From: Gordonia hirsuta DSM 44140 = NBRC 16056
GTDB taxonomy: Bacteria > Actinomycetota > Actinomycetes > Mycobacteriales > Mycobacteriaceae
DNA length: 64,000 nt
Assembly (NCBI RefSeq): GCF_000333015.1
Contig: NZ_BANT01000012.1
Location: 122,020 to 186,019, forward strand
Reading direction: 5' to 3'
Shown: positions 18,548 through 27,212 of the stretch, piece by piece
How positions within the stretch are numbered: the first letter of the stretch is position 1
How the letters are laid out: every line of letters starts with the position of its first letter
The notes under the pieces: generated by a model
Database searches by the model: none
Told to the model about the DNA's origin: nothing
Seen by the model: the letters and a program-made list of their open reading frames with translations, nothing else
Translations under genes and position numbers: made by a program

Positions 18548-19432
18548 TCAGGCGCTGCCCGGTTCGTCGCCGACGACGATCGGTGCGCGCACCGCATTGC
18601 CCCATTCGGTCCAGGACCCGTCGTAGTTACGGACCGCATCGAAACCGAGCAGGTGGGTCAGCACGAACCAGGTGTGGCTGGAGCGCTCGCCGATGCGGCA
18701 GTAGGCGATTGTCGGGGTCGCCGGGTCCAGTCCGGCGTAGATCTCGTCAAGTTCGGCGCGGGTGCGGAACCGGCCGTCACCGGCGGCGGCCCGTGCCCAC
18801 GGGATCGACACCGCGGTGGGGATGTGGCCGCCGCGCAGCGCACCCTCCTCCGGATAGTCGGGCATGTGGGTGCGGGCGCCGGTGTACTCCTCGGGTGAGC
18901 GCACATCGACCAGCGGCTGCTGCCCGATCGCGTCGCGGACCTCCTCGGCGAAGGCGCGGATCACCGTGTCGTCACGCTCGATGACCGGATAGTCGCTGCG
19001 CGGGTATTCCGGAACGCTGAACGAGGTCTCGCGCTGCTCGTCCATCCAGGCCGTGCGCCCGCCGTCGAGCAGACGCACATCCGGGTGACCGAACAGGGTG
19101 AAGACCCACATCGCGTAGGCCGCCCACCAGTTGTTCTTGTCGCCGTAGACGACGATGGTGTCGTCGCGTTCGATGCCCTTGCTGCGCATCAGTTCGGCGA
19201 ATGCCTCGCCGTCGATGTAGTCGCGGGTCACCGGATCGTTCAGGTGCAGATGCCAGTCGATCTTCTGGGCCGTCGGGATGTGCCCGACATCGTAGAGCAG
19301 CACGTCCTCGTCGGACTCGATGATCTTGAGTCCGGGGGCACCCAGGTGAGCCGACAGCCATTCGGTGCTGACCAGCCGCTCCGGGTGGGCATAGGAAGCG
19401 AAGGCCGGGTTCGGATCGAATTCGACAGTCAC
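18548..19432 (-). CDS. sseA: thiosulfate/3-mercaptopyruvate sulfurtransferase
   Basis: 294 residues forming two rhodanese domains. The catalytic persulfide cysteine is Cys245 in [15 protein letters not shown], the active-site loop of the SseA/CysA branch. The inactive N-terminal domain shows [18 protein letters not shown] and the second [12 protein letters not shown]. The enzyme moves sulfane sulfur from thiosulfate or mercaptopyruvate to acceptors. It is first in a tightly spaced unit sseA-sufE-papA-like, which suggests a sulfur-transfer function coupled to the lipid gene. The upstream 138 nt should hold the promoter; no clear boxes were identified. Confidence 0.93.
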   Translation of the reverse strand: MTVEFDPNPAFASYAHPERLVSTEWLSAHLGAPGLKIIESDEDVLLYDVGHIPTAQKIDWHLHLNDPVTRDYIDGEAFAELMRSKGIERDDTIVVYGDKNNWWAAYAMWVFTLFGHPDVRLLDGGRTAWMDEQRETSFSVPEYPRSDYPVIERDDTVIRAFAEEVRDAIGQQPLVDVRSPEEYTGARTHMPDYPEEGALRGGHIPTAVSIPWARAAAGDGRFRTRAELDEIYAGLDPATPTIAYCRIGERSSHTWFVLTHLLGFDAVRNYDGSWTEWGNAVRAPIVVGDEPGSA

Positions 19433-19512
19433 TGGGGTCTCCTGATCACGAAACGGATGTTCGGGAAAATGCGCGCCGCCGCCGCCGGCGGTTTCGATCG
19501 CACTTAAGCATA

Positions 19513-19532
19513 CGGGGCCGGTCCCGGCCCCG
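19513..19532 (-). terminator. hairpin after the thioesterase gene
   Basis: CGGGGCCGG (19513-19521) and CCGGCCCCG (19524-19532) form a 9-bp GC-only stem with a 2-nt loop. It lies 38 nt beyond the stop of the last gene of the accD5-accE-maf-thioesterase unit and before the sseA promoter region. No T-tract follows, as is usual in high-GC actinobacteria. Confidence 0.55.
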
Positions 19533-19570
19533 CCGGGCCGCGGGGGCAGCGGCCTGGTTCGGCGGCGCCG

Positions 19571-20359
19571 CTAGGGCGATCCGGGCAGCGTCTGGACGAG
19601 CATCGTCGCCGCGGTGCGATCGCCGACCGTCAGCCAGGCCGACAGCACGTCGCCGTCGCGATGGGCCAGCAGCCGGGGCGCATCGGCGAGCTGCAACGGT
19701 GAATCGTGCTCGATGACGGCCCGCAGCGGCGCCCGGTGCGCGAGGTCGGACTGGGTGGCCAGCACCTCCTCCAGCGCGGCCCAGTACACGGCGTTGTTGA
19801 CGTGCTCGTTGAGGTCGAGATCACAGACCCGCAGCAGAAAGGGGACCGCTTCGGAGGTGGCCGGCGGTACCGGATCGAGCCACTTCTTCCAGCGCAGCCG
19901 CCCCGGGATCGCCTCGCCGCCGACCCGCTGCAGGAAGCCCTCGCTCAACGCGGAGGGCGTCAGCGTGTCGACGTTGAAGTTGATCCAGAACCCCTCGGTC
20001 GCGATCCGTGTGCCGTACCGGCCGTCGATGTCGACCCGGGCGGTGAACCAGCGCGAACCGGTCCGGCCGGCCCACCGCTCGACCGTGAGCCGATCGGGCT
20101 GCTCGCCGACCGCATGAACCTCGATCACGGTGCGGCGCAGCACCCAGTGCGGGTGGATCATCGAGTGGCCGATGTGCTCCAGGTGATCCTGACCGACGTC
20201 CTGCAGACAGCGGGCCACCCCGTCGAGTTTGAGCCGGCGATCGTGGCTGATGTCGTCGCCGCGGACCGGCCATTCGCTGGTGAAGATCGCGCCCTCGGCC
20301 AGCAGGCGGGACCTCAGGTCCAGGTCGCTCGGACGCGGGGACAGGGTTTCGCCGATCAT
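19571..20359 (-). CDS. acyl-ACP thioesterase family protein
   Basis: 262 residues from ATG 20359; GTG 20407, three nt after the maf stop, is an alternative that would add 16 residues. Two hotdog folds are suggested: the first with IHPHWVLRRTVIEVH and LTVERWAGRTGSRWFTARVDI, the second with RVCDLDLNEHVNNAVYWAALEE. The Asp-Asn-His-like cluster in DLNEHVNNAVYW is typical of FatA-type acyl-acyl carrier protein thioesterases. These hydrolyse acyl-ACP to free fatty acid. It is the last gene of a unit that begins with accD5, next to malonyl-/methylmalonyl-CoA supply. Confidence 0.85.
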   Translation of the reverse strand: MIGETLSPRPSDLDLRSRLLAEGAIFTSEWPVRGDDISHDRRLKLDGVARCLQDVGQDHLEHIGHSMIHPHWVLRRTVIEVHAVGEQPDRLTVERWAGRTGSRWFTARVDIDGRYGTRIATEGFWINFNVDTLTPSALSEGFLQRVGGEAIPGRLRWKKWLDPVPPATSEAVPFLLRVCDLDLNEHVNNAVYWAALEEVLATQSDLAHRAPLRAVIEHDSPLQLADAPRLLAHRDGDVLSAWLTVGDRTAATMLVQTLPGSP

Positions 20360-20410
20360 GGGCGGAGTGTGCCACATCCCGGCGGCGCCCCCGCCGAGCG
20401 GCGTCACGGT

Positions 20411-21058
20411 CTAGCGGCGCCATAGGTCGGTGACCGACACCCCGACCTCGCCGAGCAGTTCGCGTGTCAACGGCAGGCTGATCCCGATCACGCTCGACGG
20501 ATCGCCGTCGATGCCGTCGAGCAGCCAGCCGCCCAGACCGTCGAGGGTGAAGGCCCCGGCGACCTGCAGCGGCTCGCCGGTGGCGACGTAGGCGTCGATC
20601 ACCTCGTCGGAGACGTCGGAGAATGAGATACGCGTGCCGCGGGTGCCCGCGGACACCTGTGCGACGGCGCCGTCGCGCATCCGGGTGACGGTGTGCCCGG
20701 TCAGCAGTTCCCCGGTGTGCCCGCGCATCCGCCGCCACCGCTCGCGGGCGACCGCCGGTGTCTTCGGCTTGCCGGCGAGCTCTCCGTCCAGCAGCAGCAT
20801 CGAATCACAGGTGAGGACGACACCGTCGGCGGCGACCTGCGCGAGCTCCGGGTCGGCCGAGGCCAGCACCTGGGCGACGATCGCCGCACCCTTCGCTTTC
20901 GCCAGCTCGGTCACCACCTCGGCGGCCGGTCGATCGGCCAGCCCGGCCGCCAGGGCGTCTTCGTCGAGGTCGGACACCAGCACCAGCGGGTCGATGCCGG
21001 CGGCCCGCAGCACACCGCGGCGAGCCGGAGACGCCGAGCCCAGCAGGACCCGGGTCAC
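20411..21058 (-). CDS. maf: Maf-like nucleotide pyrophosphatase
   Basis: 215 residues. Maf proteins hydrolyse non-canonical or modified NTPs. The signature SASPARRGVLRAAG is at the start, followed by the catalytic region VLTCDSMLLLDGELAGKPK and the SAGTRGTRISFSDVSDEVID segment, with a C-terminal GDPSSVIGISLPL. The start is GTG 21058, one nt after the accE stop. The accD5-accE-maf order is the same as in mycobacteria (Rv3280-Rv3282). Confidence 0.93.
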   Translation of the reverse strand: MTRVLLGSASPARRGVLRAAGIDPLVLVSDLDEDALAAGLADRPAAEVVTELAKAKGAAIVAQVLASADPELAQVAADGVVLTCDSMLLLDGELAGKPKTPAVARERWRRMRGHTGELLTGHTVTRMRDGAVAQVSAGTRGTRISFSDVSDEVIDAYVATGEPLQVAGAFTLDGLGGWLLDGIDGDPSSVIGISLPLTRELLGEVGVSVTDLWRR

Positions 21059-21059
21059 G

Positions 21060-21278
21060 TCAGTGGCGGTGCGGATAGCTGGTGGGCATGCCCCAGTCCG
21101 ACCGCAGCCGGTCCTGGGGCGCGCCCCAGCGGTCGGCCGGCTTGCTCACCGCCGGCCCGCCACCGCCGCGTGCGGCCTGCAGCACCACCACCAGTGCGGC
21201 CAGCTCCTGATCGGTCGGCGCGCCCTTGACCACCGTGACGAACGGTTCGGCCGGTTGCTGTGCGTCGGCGGTGCTCAT
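21060..21278 (-). CDS. accE: acyl-CoA carboxylase epsilon subunit
   Basis: 72 residues, a short actinobacterial subunit that stimulates AccA3-AccD5 activity. The conserved C-terminal half is visible: [20 protein letters not shown] and the closing [20 protein letters not shown]. The ATG overlaps the accD5 stop by four bases (ATGA), so synthesis is translationally coupled to the beta subunit. It is short enough to be missed by length filters, but position and motif make the call firm. Confidence 0.92.
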   Translation of the reverse strand: MSTADAQQPAEPFVTVVKGAPTDQELAALVVVLQAARGGGGPAVSKPADRWGAPQDRLRSDWGMPTSYPHRH

Positions 21279-22876
21279 AGCGGAATGTTCCCGTGCTTCT
21301 TGGGCGGCAGCTGAACGAACTTGCGCTCGAGCAGCCGCAGCGCGTTGGCGATCTGCCCGCGGGTATGGCTTGGCGGAATCACCGCGTCGACGTAACCGCG
21401 TTCGGCGGCCACGTACGGGTTGACCAGGGTGGTCTCGTATTCCTGCTGCAGCTCCAGCCGCAGCGCGTCCACATCCTCGCCGTTGGCCTCGGCCTCCTTG
21501 AGGCGGCCGCGGTAGACGAAGCCGACCGCACCGGAGGCACCCATGACGGCGATCTGCGCAGTGGGCCAGGCCAGGTTCACATCGGCGCCCATGTGCTTGG
21601 AACCCATCACGTCGTAGGCGCCGCCGTAGGCCTTGCGGGTGATCACGGTGATCTTGCCGACGGTGGCCTCACCGTAGGCGTACAGTAGTTTGGCGCCGCG
21701 GCGGATGATGCCGTTGTACTCCTGGTCGGTGCCCGGCAGGAAGCCGGGAACGTCGACCAGGGTGATGATCGGGACGTTGAAGGCGTCGCAGGTGCGGACG
21801 AAACGGGCGGCCTTCTCCGAGGCGTCGATGTCCAGGCAGCCGGCGAACTGGGTGGGCTGGTTGGCGACGATGCCGACGCTGCGGCCGTCGACGCGTCCGA
21901 AGCCGACGATCACGTTCATCGCCCGCTCGGCCTGGACCTCGAGGAATTCATCGTCGTCGAGCAGACGGACGATCACCTCGTGCATGTCGTAGGGCTGGTT
22001 GGGCGAATCCGGGATCAGCGTGTCCAGATCCAGGTCGGTGTCGGTGAGGTTGTCTTCGATCGATCCCGAGCGCTCGGGCACCGGCAGCCGGGGGGCGTCG
22101 GCCCGGTTGTTGCTCGGCAGGTAGCTGAGCAGATCCCGGACATACTCCAGCGCATCCTGCTCGTCGCTGGCGACGTAGTGGGCTACACCGGACTTGGTCA
22201 TATGCGTGTTGGCGCCGCCCAGGTCCTCCATGGTGACGTCCTCGCCGGTGACGGTTTTGATCACGTCGGGACCGGTGACGAACATCTGGCTCGTCTGGTC
22301 GACCATCACCACGAAGTCGGTCAGCGCCGGGGAGTAGACGTGGCCGCCGGCGGCCGGGCCCATGATCAGGGAGATCTGCGGGATGACACCGGAAGCGCGG
22401 ACGTTGCGGTGGAAGATCTCGCCGTACAGGCCGAGGGAGACGACGCCCTCCTGGATACGAGCTCCGGCCCCCTCGTTGATACCGATCAGCGGGCGGCCGG
22501 TCTTGAGCGCCAGGTCCATCACCTTGACGATCTTCTCGCCGTAGACCTCGCCGAGGCTGCCGCCGAAGACGGTGACGTCCTGGCTGAAGACGCAGACCTC
22601 GCGGTCGTCGATGGTGCCGTAGCCGACGACGACGCCGTCGCCGACCGGGCGCTTGTCAGCCAGACCGAAGTTGGTGCTGCGATGCCGAGCCAGCGCGTCG
22701 AGCTCGACGAAGGACCCTTCGTCGAGCAGGCCGAGGATGCGCTCACGAGCGGTCAGCTTGCCTTTGGCGTGGGTCTTTTCGACCGCGGCCGCTCCGACCG
22801 GGTGCTCGGCATCGGCGAGCCGGTTCTTCAGATCGGCCAGTTTGCCGACCGTCGTATGGATGTCGGGAGTCGTCAT
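21275..22876 (-). CDS. accD5: propionyl-CoA carboxylase beta subunit
   Basis: 533 residues. This carboxyltransferase uses carboxybiotin on AccA3 to make methylmalonyl-CoA, and malonyl-CoA to a lesser degree. The oxyanion-hole motifs are visible ([16 protein letters not shown] in the N-domain, [18 protein letters not shown] and [14 protein letters not shown] in the C-domain). Asp422 in AYDVMGSK is the residue associated with propionyl-CoA preference in PccB/AccD5. The start is ATG 22876. A TAGCAT box on the minus strand (complement 22885-22890) lies eight nt upstream, so the transcript may be leaderless. birA is divergent. Confidence 0.95.
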   Translation of the reverse strand: MTTPDIHTTVGKLADLKNRLADAEHPVGAAAVEKTHAKGKLTARERILGLLDEGSFVELDALARHRSTNFGLADKRPVGDGVVVGYGTIDDREVCVFSQDVTVFGGSLGEVYGEKIVKVMDLALKTGRPLIGINEGAGARIQEGVVSLGLYGEIFHRNVRASGVIPQISLIMGPAAGGHVYSPALTDFVVMVDQTSQMFVTGPDVIKTVTGEDVTMEDLGGANTHMTKSGVAHYVASDEQDALEYVRDLLSYLPSNNRADAPRLPVPERSGSIEDNLTDTDLDLDTLIPDSPNQPYDMHEVIVRLLDDDEFLEVQAERAMNVIVGFGRVDGRSVGIVANQPTQFAGCLDIDASEKAARFVRTCDAFNVPIITLVDVPGFLPGTDQEYNGIIRRGAKLLYAYGEATVGKITVITRKAYGGAYDVMGSKHMGADVNLAWPTAQIAVMGASGAVGFVYRGRLKEAEANGEDVDALRLELQQEYETTLVNPYVAAERGYVDAVIPPSHTRGQIANALRLLERKFVQLPPKKHGNIPL

Positions 22877-22884
22877 GAGAGTTC

Positions 22885-22890
22885 ATGCTA
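22885..22890 (-). promoter_or_regulatory. -10 box of accD5 (leaderless)
   Basis: TAGCAT on the minus strand, followed by eight nt and the ATG, with no ribosome site between. The -35 element is not obvious. Confidence 0.4.
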
Positions 22891-22964
22891 TCCACCGCCG
22901 CGAGCGGTGGACGCACTGACACGGGTACTGGCCGGTAGCCTGCGGCGGTTCCGGCACCGTTCCC

Positions 22965-22970
22965 TAGGCT
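22965..22970 (+). promoter_or_regulatory. -10 box of birA (leaderless)
   Basis: TAGGCT, seven nt before the GTG start of birA; no Shine-Dalgarno sequence fits between. No convincing -35 is seen. Confidence 0.45.
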
Positions 22971-22977
22971 GGCGGAT

Positions 22978-23796
22978 GTGACCGATGTAGCGCTGCCCGA
23001 GCCAGATGTGTTGATCCGCGAGCTCCGGCCGAGCCGGTGGCGGGAGGTGTCGGTGGTGGAGGCCACCGGCTCGACCAACGCCGACCTGGTGGCCCGGGCC
23101 GCTGAGGAACCCGGCGGGCACCTGGACGGGGTGGTGCTGATCGCCGGACATCAGCGGTCGGGCCGGGGCCGCCATGCGCGGGTCTGGCAGACGCCGCCGG
23201 GACAGTTGGCGGTGTCGGCGGCGCTGGCGGTCGACACCGGTCAGGCATCCGCGATCGGCTGGCTGTCGCTGCTGACCGGGCTGGCGGTGCGCTCGGCGGT
23301 CGCGCGGGTCACCGGGATCGAGGTCGACCTGAAATGGCCCAATGATGTTCTGGTGCCCGACGGTCTGCCGGGCGCCGGACGCAAACTGTCGGGGATCCTG
23401 TGCGAGTTCGCGCCGGCTCGCCGCGGCGGCGGTACTGCGGTGATCGGGACGGGGCTGAACCTGGACCTGACCGCGGCTGAGCCGCCCATCGAGACGGCCG
23501 CCTGCCTGCGGTCGATGACCGGCGCACCGGTGGATCCCACGGCGGTGGTGGTCGCTTATCTGCGTGAGCTCTCGGCGCTCCTGGACCGCTGGCCGGACGG
23601 ACTGCAGGAGTTGTCGGCCGACTACCGCCGGGCCTGCGCGACACTGGGTCGGCAGGTGCGGCTGATCCTGCCCGGCGACACCGAAGTGATCGGCGAGGCG
23701 GTCGATGTCGACGCGCAGGGACGCATCGTCGTGGCCGGACCCGACGGTCCGGTCGCCGCGTCCGCGGGCGACGTCACTCATCTGCGCCTGCGTTGA
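22978..23796 (+). CDS. birA: biotin-[acetyl-CoA-carboxylase] ligase
   Basis: 272 residues. It activates biotin with ATP and attaches it to the lysines of the biotinyl domains; pyruvate carboxylase, AccA3 and the 1820-aa enzyme in this window are its likely substrates. Seen: EATGSTNADLVARA, the biotinyl-AMP loop HQRSGRGRHARVWQTPPG, the KWPNDVLV segment, KLSGILCE and GTGLNLDL. There is no N-terminal winged helix, so it is a ligase only and not a repressor. The start is GTG 22978. It is divergent from accD5, as in mycobacteria. Confidence 0.95.
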   Translation: MTDVALPEPDVLIRELRPSRWREVSVVEATGSTNADLVARAAEEPGGHLDGVVLIAGHQRSGRGRHARVWQTPPGQLAVSAALAVDTGQASAIGWLSLLTGLAVRSAVARVTGIEVDLKWPNDVLVPDGLPGAGRKLSGILCEFAPARRGGGTAVIGTGLNLDLTAAEPPIETAACLRSMTGAPVDPTAVVVAYLRELSALLDRWPDGLQELSADYRRACATLGRQVRLILPGDTEVIGEAVDVDAQGRIVVAGPDGPVAASAGDVTHLRLR

Positions 23797-23805
23797 GGCG
23801 CCCGA

Positions 23806-24468
23806 TCAGCTCCGGTTCTTGCTGCGGTTGCCCATGGTGGGGATCAGCGACAGAACCGGGATGCCGATGCACACGTGGATCACCCCGGAGGTGAGTCCAC
23901 GCCAGATGTCGGCGTCGGCGGCCAGCGGTACCACGAAGGCGGCGATGATCAGCAGGCCGACGATCCACCGATAGAAGCTGTCGGGGGTCGGGGTGATCAG
24001 TTGCAGTACGTACCACAGCGCACCGCCGACCAGGGCGGCCAGGAACCCGGCCAGCGCGAACCAGTACTCACCGCCGGGGTCGAGTGGACTCCAGGTGCCC
24101 AGGTTCCCGGTGGCATTGGCCGCCCGGGAGATCAGGCCGATGATCCAGGACACCAGCCAGGCGGCCAGCCCGGTGACCACACCGGTCATGACCACGCCGC
24201 CGGCGAACATCACCGGATCCAGGTCGGGGCCGCGGCGCGGGGCGCGTGCGGCCGGAGCCGCCGCGTAGCCGCCGCCCTGGGCACTTCCCTGCCCCTGCGG
24301 GTAGGCGCCGGACGCAGGGTACGACGACGGAGGACCCGAATCGGCCGGGTAGGAGGCGGACTGGGAGTACGCGCCGCTACCGGACCGATCGGTGAACTCG
24401 GGATTGTTGGTGTACGCCCGCGTCTGCGGCGTCTGCCGACGGGGATCTCGCGGATCGGAGTAGGTCAT
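23806..24468 (-). CDS. four-helix membrane protein with disordered N-terminus (DUF6069-like)
   Basis: 220 residues. Residues 1-80 are low complexity, rich in Ser, Tyr, Pro, Gly and Gln, and likely cytoplasmic and disordered. Four hydrophobic segments follow (near PVMFAGGVVMTGVVTGLAAW, WFALAGFLAALVGGALWYVL, WIVGLLIIAAFVVPLA and VIHVCIGIPVLSLI), and the protein ends with a basic tail GNRSKNRS. The pattern fits the actinobacterial DUF6069 family, whose function is unknown. Its 3' end is only nine nt from that of the convergent birA. Confidence 0.75.
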   Translation of the reverse strand: MTYSDPRDPRRQTPQTRAYTNNPEFTDRSGSGAYSQSASYPADSGPPSSYPASGAYPQGQGSAQGGGYAAAPAARAPRRGPDLDPVMFAGGVVMTGVVTGLAAWLVSWIIGLISRAANATGNLGTWSPLDPGGEYWFALAGFLAALVGGALWYVLQLITPTPDSFYRWIVGLLIIAAFVVPLAADADIWRGLTSGVIHVCIGIPVLSLIPTMGNRSKNRS

Positions 24469-24635
24469 CTCGCCCCTGGCTTCTGGCCGGCCCGCTCAGA
24501 GGGGCCCGGTCTGGTCGGCCGGTGCGGGTCGGCACCGGCGCATGGTCGGGTGTGGCTCGCTGTCGATTCTTCAGTGTACTGGCGCATGCCCGCGATGGTG
24601 GCGCGGTGAGCCTGTCTGGCCGGGGTCGCTACCCG

Positions 24636-24641
24636 TACTCT
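24636..24641 (+). promoter_or_regulatory. -10 box of the PH-domain gene (leaderless)
   Basis: TACTCT, six nt before the ATG at 24648. TGTCTG at 24613-24618, 17 nt further up, is a weak -35 candidate. Confidence 0.4.
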
Positions 24642-24647
24642 TGGACC

Positions 24648-25226
24648 ATGGCGTATCCGCGGGAAAATCTGGCGCCCGGTGAGACGGTGGTGGTGCACCG
24701 CCATCCGCACTGGAAGAGCCTGACCGCGCCCATCATGATGTTCTGGGTGGTCACCGCGGCGGCGGGACTGGTCCTGGGACTGATCTGGGGGACCGAGTCA
24801 CTGGAGCAGGCCCGCGGCTGGGCGTTCGGCGTGGTCGCGGCCCTGTGGCTGCTCGCCGCGGTGTGGTGGCTGGTGCGGCCGCTGCTGAGCTGGGGGTCGA
24901 CGCACTTCGTGGTGACCGATCGCCGCCTGATCCACCGCCGTGGGCTGATCAGACGGACCGGAATCGACATCCCGATCAGTCGGATCAACACCGTCGAGTT
25001 CCAGCACGGGCTTGTCGACCGGATCCTGCGGACCGGCTCACTGGAGGTGCAGTCGGCGTCCGAGGAGCCGCTCACCTTCGCCGATATCCCGCGGGTGGAG
25101 TCGGTGCATGCGCTGCTGTATCGGCAGGTACTCGATCGCTACGAGGCGATCGGCTACGAGATGTCGGCCCCGATGTGGAGTGGACACCCGCGCGCAGGAC
25201 ACAGCACCGATCGGGGCCGTCGATGA
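24648..25226 (+). CDS. PH-domain membrane protein (Rv3278c-like)
   Basis: 192 residues. The short N-terminus ENLAPGETVVVHRHPHWKSL is followed by two transmembrane helices (PIMMFWVVTAAAGLVLGLIW and FGVVAALWLLAAVWWLV) and a bacterial PH-like domain (STHFVVTDRRLIHRRGLIRR, then DIPISRINTVEFQHGLVDRI and GSLEVQSASEEPLTFADIPR). The same gene stands between birA and purK in mycobacteria. Its stop overlaps the start of the response regulator by four bases (ATGA), so the three genes that follow one another here, PH protein, response regulator and kinase, form one operon. Role unknown; envelope-associated. Confidence 0.88.
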   Translation: MAYPRENLAPGETVVVHRHPHWKSLTAPIMMFWVVTAAAGLVLGLIWGTESLEQARGWAFGVVAALWLLAAVWWLVRPLLSWGSTHFVVTDRRLIHRRGLIRRTGIDIPISRINTVEFQHGLVDRILRTGSLEVQSASEEPLTFADIPRVESVHALLYRQVLDRYEAIGYEMSAPMWSGHPRAGHSTDRGRR

Positions 25227-25909
25227 TCGGCAGCCGCGCGGTTCTGCTGGCAGAGGACGATCCGGCCATCGCCGAGCCTTTGGCGCGTTCATTGACCCGC
25301 GAGGGCAACGAGTGCGTGGTGGTGGACACCGGGCCCGCCGCACTGGAGGCTGCACTCACCGGCGTCTACGCACTGGTGATCCTGGATCTGGGTCTGCCCG
25401 GCATGGACGGGCTCGAAGTGTGCCGGCGGATCCGCCGGGAGCGGCCACAACTGGCGGTCCTGATGCTGACCGCCCGGACCGATGAGGTGGACTTCGTCGT
25501 CGGCCTCGATGCCGGGGCCGACGACTATGTGGGAAAGCCGTTCCGGCTGGCCGAACTGCTGGCCCGGGTCCGCGCCCTGCTGCGCCGCAGCTCCGGATCC
25601 GACGAGGTGGTCCTCGACAGCGGCGACATCCAGTTGGATGCGCGGGCCCGGCGGGTCGTGGTCGACGGCGCCGAACTGACGCTGGCCAACCGCGAGTTCG
25701 ATCTGCTGCGCTGTCTGATGGAGACCCCCGGGCAGGTGCGCACCCGTGACGAGATCATGACCGAGGTGTGGGGCTCGACCGATCTGCGCTCGTCCAAGAC
25801 CCTCGATATGCATATCTCCTGGGTGCGCCGGAAACTCGGCGAGGATCAGCCGGGGCGCCGCAAGCACATCGCGACGGTGCGCGGTGTCGGCTTCCGGTTC
25901 GACCCCTAA
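25223..25909 (+). CDS. OmpR/PhoB-family response regulator
   Basis: 228 residues. The receiver domain has acidic pair Asp12-Asp13, phospho-acceptor Asp55 (LVILDLGLPGMDG), Thr83 and Lys105 (VGKPF). The C-terminal winged helix (TLANREFDLLRCLMETPGQV, then TLDMHISWVRRKLGED and HIATVRGVGFRF) is the Trans_Reg_C type that usually binds direct repeats. The ATG at 25223 overlaps the preceding PH-gene stop. The cognate histidine kinase follows after four nt. The family member in M. tuberculosis was not recognised, and no target site in this window can be assigned with confidence. Confidence 0.93.
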   Translation: MIGSRAVLLAEDDPAIAEPLARSLTREGNECVVVDTGPAALEAALTGVYALVILDLGLPGMDGLEVCRRIRRERPQLAVLMLTARTDEVDFVVGLDAGADDYVGKPFRLAELLARVRALLRRSSGSDEVVLDSGDIQLDARARRVVVDGAELTLANREFDLLRCLMETPGQVRTRDEIMTEVWGSTDLRSSKTLDMHISWVRRKLGEDQPGRRKHIATVRGVGFRFDP

Positions 25910-25913
25910 GCCC

Positions 25914-27212
25914 ATGCGACAGCGCATCCTGCGGACCATGATCGCGGTCCTGGTGGCCATGGCGATCCTGCTCGGGCTGCCGCTGACGGTGATCACCTGG
26001 CGATGGATCGACCGCAGCGCCCACGAGGACTTGGCCGGCCGGCTCAAGACGATGTCGGAATATGTGCTGGCAGAGGAGGCGGCCGGCCGCCTGCCCGGAC
26101 CGCAGGCCCTGGAACTGGACCAGTTGCGGCTGTTGCTGCCGTCCGGGGGCACGCTGATCCTGCAGAAACCCGACGGTGTGCAGCAGCTGGGACCGCCGGT
26201 GGCCGATGACCTGCTCGCCGAATCGGTCACCCTGGGGCCGGGATACACGCTCACCCTGTCGGTGCCGAGCCGGGAGATGCGGACCTCGCAGTGGGTGGCA
26301 GTGGGTGTTCTCGGCGTGGTGATCGGCGCGTCGGTGGCGGCCGGTGCGCTGGTGGCGCTGCTGACCGCGCGTCGGCTGACCGAACCGCTGATCCGGGTGG
26401 CTCACCGGGCCGCGGCGATGGCCCGCGGCGATCTGCGCAGCCCGTGGCCGTACCAGGACATCGACGAGCTGGACCGGGTCACCGCGGCGCTGTCGGAGGC
26501 CAACGCCGAGATCGCCCGCCGACTGGAACGGGAGGGCCAGATCATCGGCGACGTCTCCCATCAGCTGCGGAGCCGGCTGACCGCGATCGGACTGCGCCTG
26601 GACGAGTTGACGCTGCATCCGGATCCGGCGGTGGTCACCGAAGCGCAGGCCGGCGTGGCACAGGTGGAGCGGCTGGCGACCGAACTCGACGAGCTGGTCT
26701 CGGCTTCGCGGGCCGAGGGCGGCGAGCTGACGGCGATCGCCGTCGCCGAGCTGATCGACTCGCTCACCGACGACTTCGCGGTCGCCTTCGCCGCCCACGG
26801 ACGCACGCTGCGGGTCCACTCACCGCCGCAGATCCGTGCCGTGCACGGGCGCCCGGGCCGACTGCGGGAGACCCTCAGCGCACTGCTGGACAATGCCCTG
26901 CATCACGGGGCGGGGGAGACGACGGTGGGCGTCGAGGATCTCGGTTCGGCCGATGTGCTGCGCTTCACGGTGGCAGATCGTGGACGCGGGGTGCCTGACC
27001 GCCTGGCCGACCAGATCTTCCGGCGGGGCTTCTCCGCCGGGCACAGCAGCGGAATCGGGCTGAGTATGGCGCGGGCGCTGATCGAGTCCGATGGCGGGCG
27101 CCTGGATCTGGTGTCGCGGCGTCCGGCGGTGTTCGCCGTCGTCGTTCCCGTGGCGCGCGACGACGGTTCAGCCGGTCCGCAGCTCAGGCGTGACCGAGTT
27201 CCTCATCGGTGA
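25914..27212 (+). CDS. sensor histidine kinase
   Basis: 432 residues from ATG 25914. Two membrane helices (near residues 8-28 and 128-150) flank a small extracytoplasmic domain of about 95 residues. A HAMP-type segment (ARRLTEPLIRVAHRAAAMA) leads to the dimerisation helix with phospho-acceptor His216 in GDVSHQLRSRLTAIGLRLDE. The ATPase domain has an N box LLDNALHHG, a G1 box DRGRGVPD and a G2 box HSSGIGLSMARAL. Its last 29 nt overlap the end of the convergent gtrA gene. The signal sensed is unknown; the operon partner PH-domain protein hints at the membrane. Confidence 0.92.
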   Translation: MRQRILRTMIAVLVAMAILLGLPLTVITWRWIDRSAHEDLAGRLKTMSEYVLAEEAAGRLPGPQALELDQLRLLLPSGGTLILQKPDGVQQLGPPVADDLLAESVTLGPGYTLTLSVPSREMRTSQWVAVGVLGVVIGASVAAGALVALLTARRLTEPLIRVAHRAAAMARGDLRSPWPYQDIDELDRVTAALSEANAEIARRLEREGQIIGDVSHQLRSRLTAIGLRLDELTLHPDPAVVTEAQAGVAQVERLATELDELVSASRAEGGELTAIAVAELIDSLTDDFAVAFAAHGRTLRVHSPPQIRAVHGRPGRLRETLSALLDNALHHGAGETTVGVEDLGSADVLRFTVADRGRGVPDRLADQIFRRGFSAGHSSGIGLSMARALIESDGGRLDLVSRRPAVFAVVVPVARDDGSAGPQLRRDRVPHR

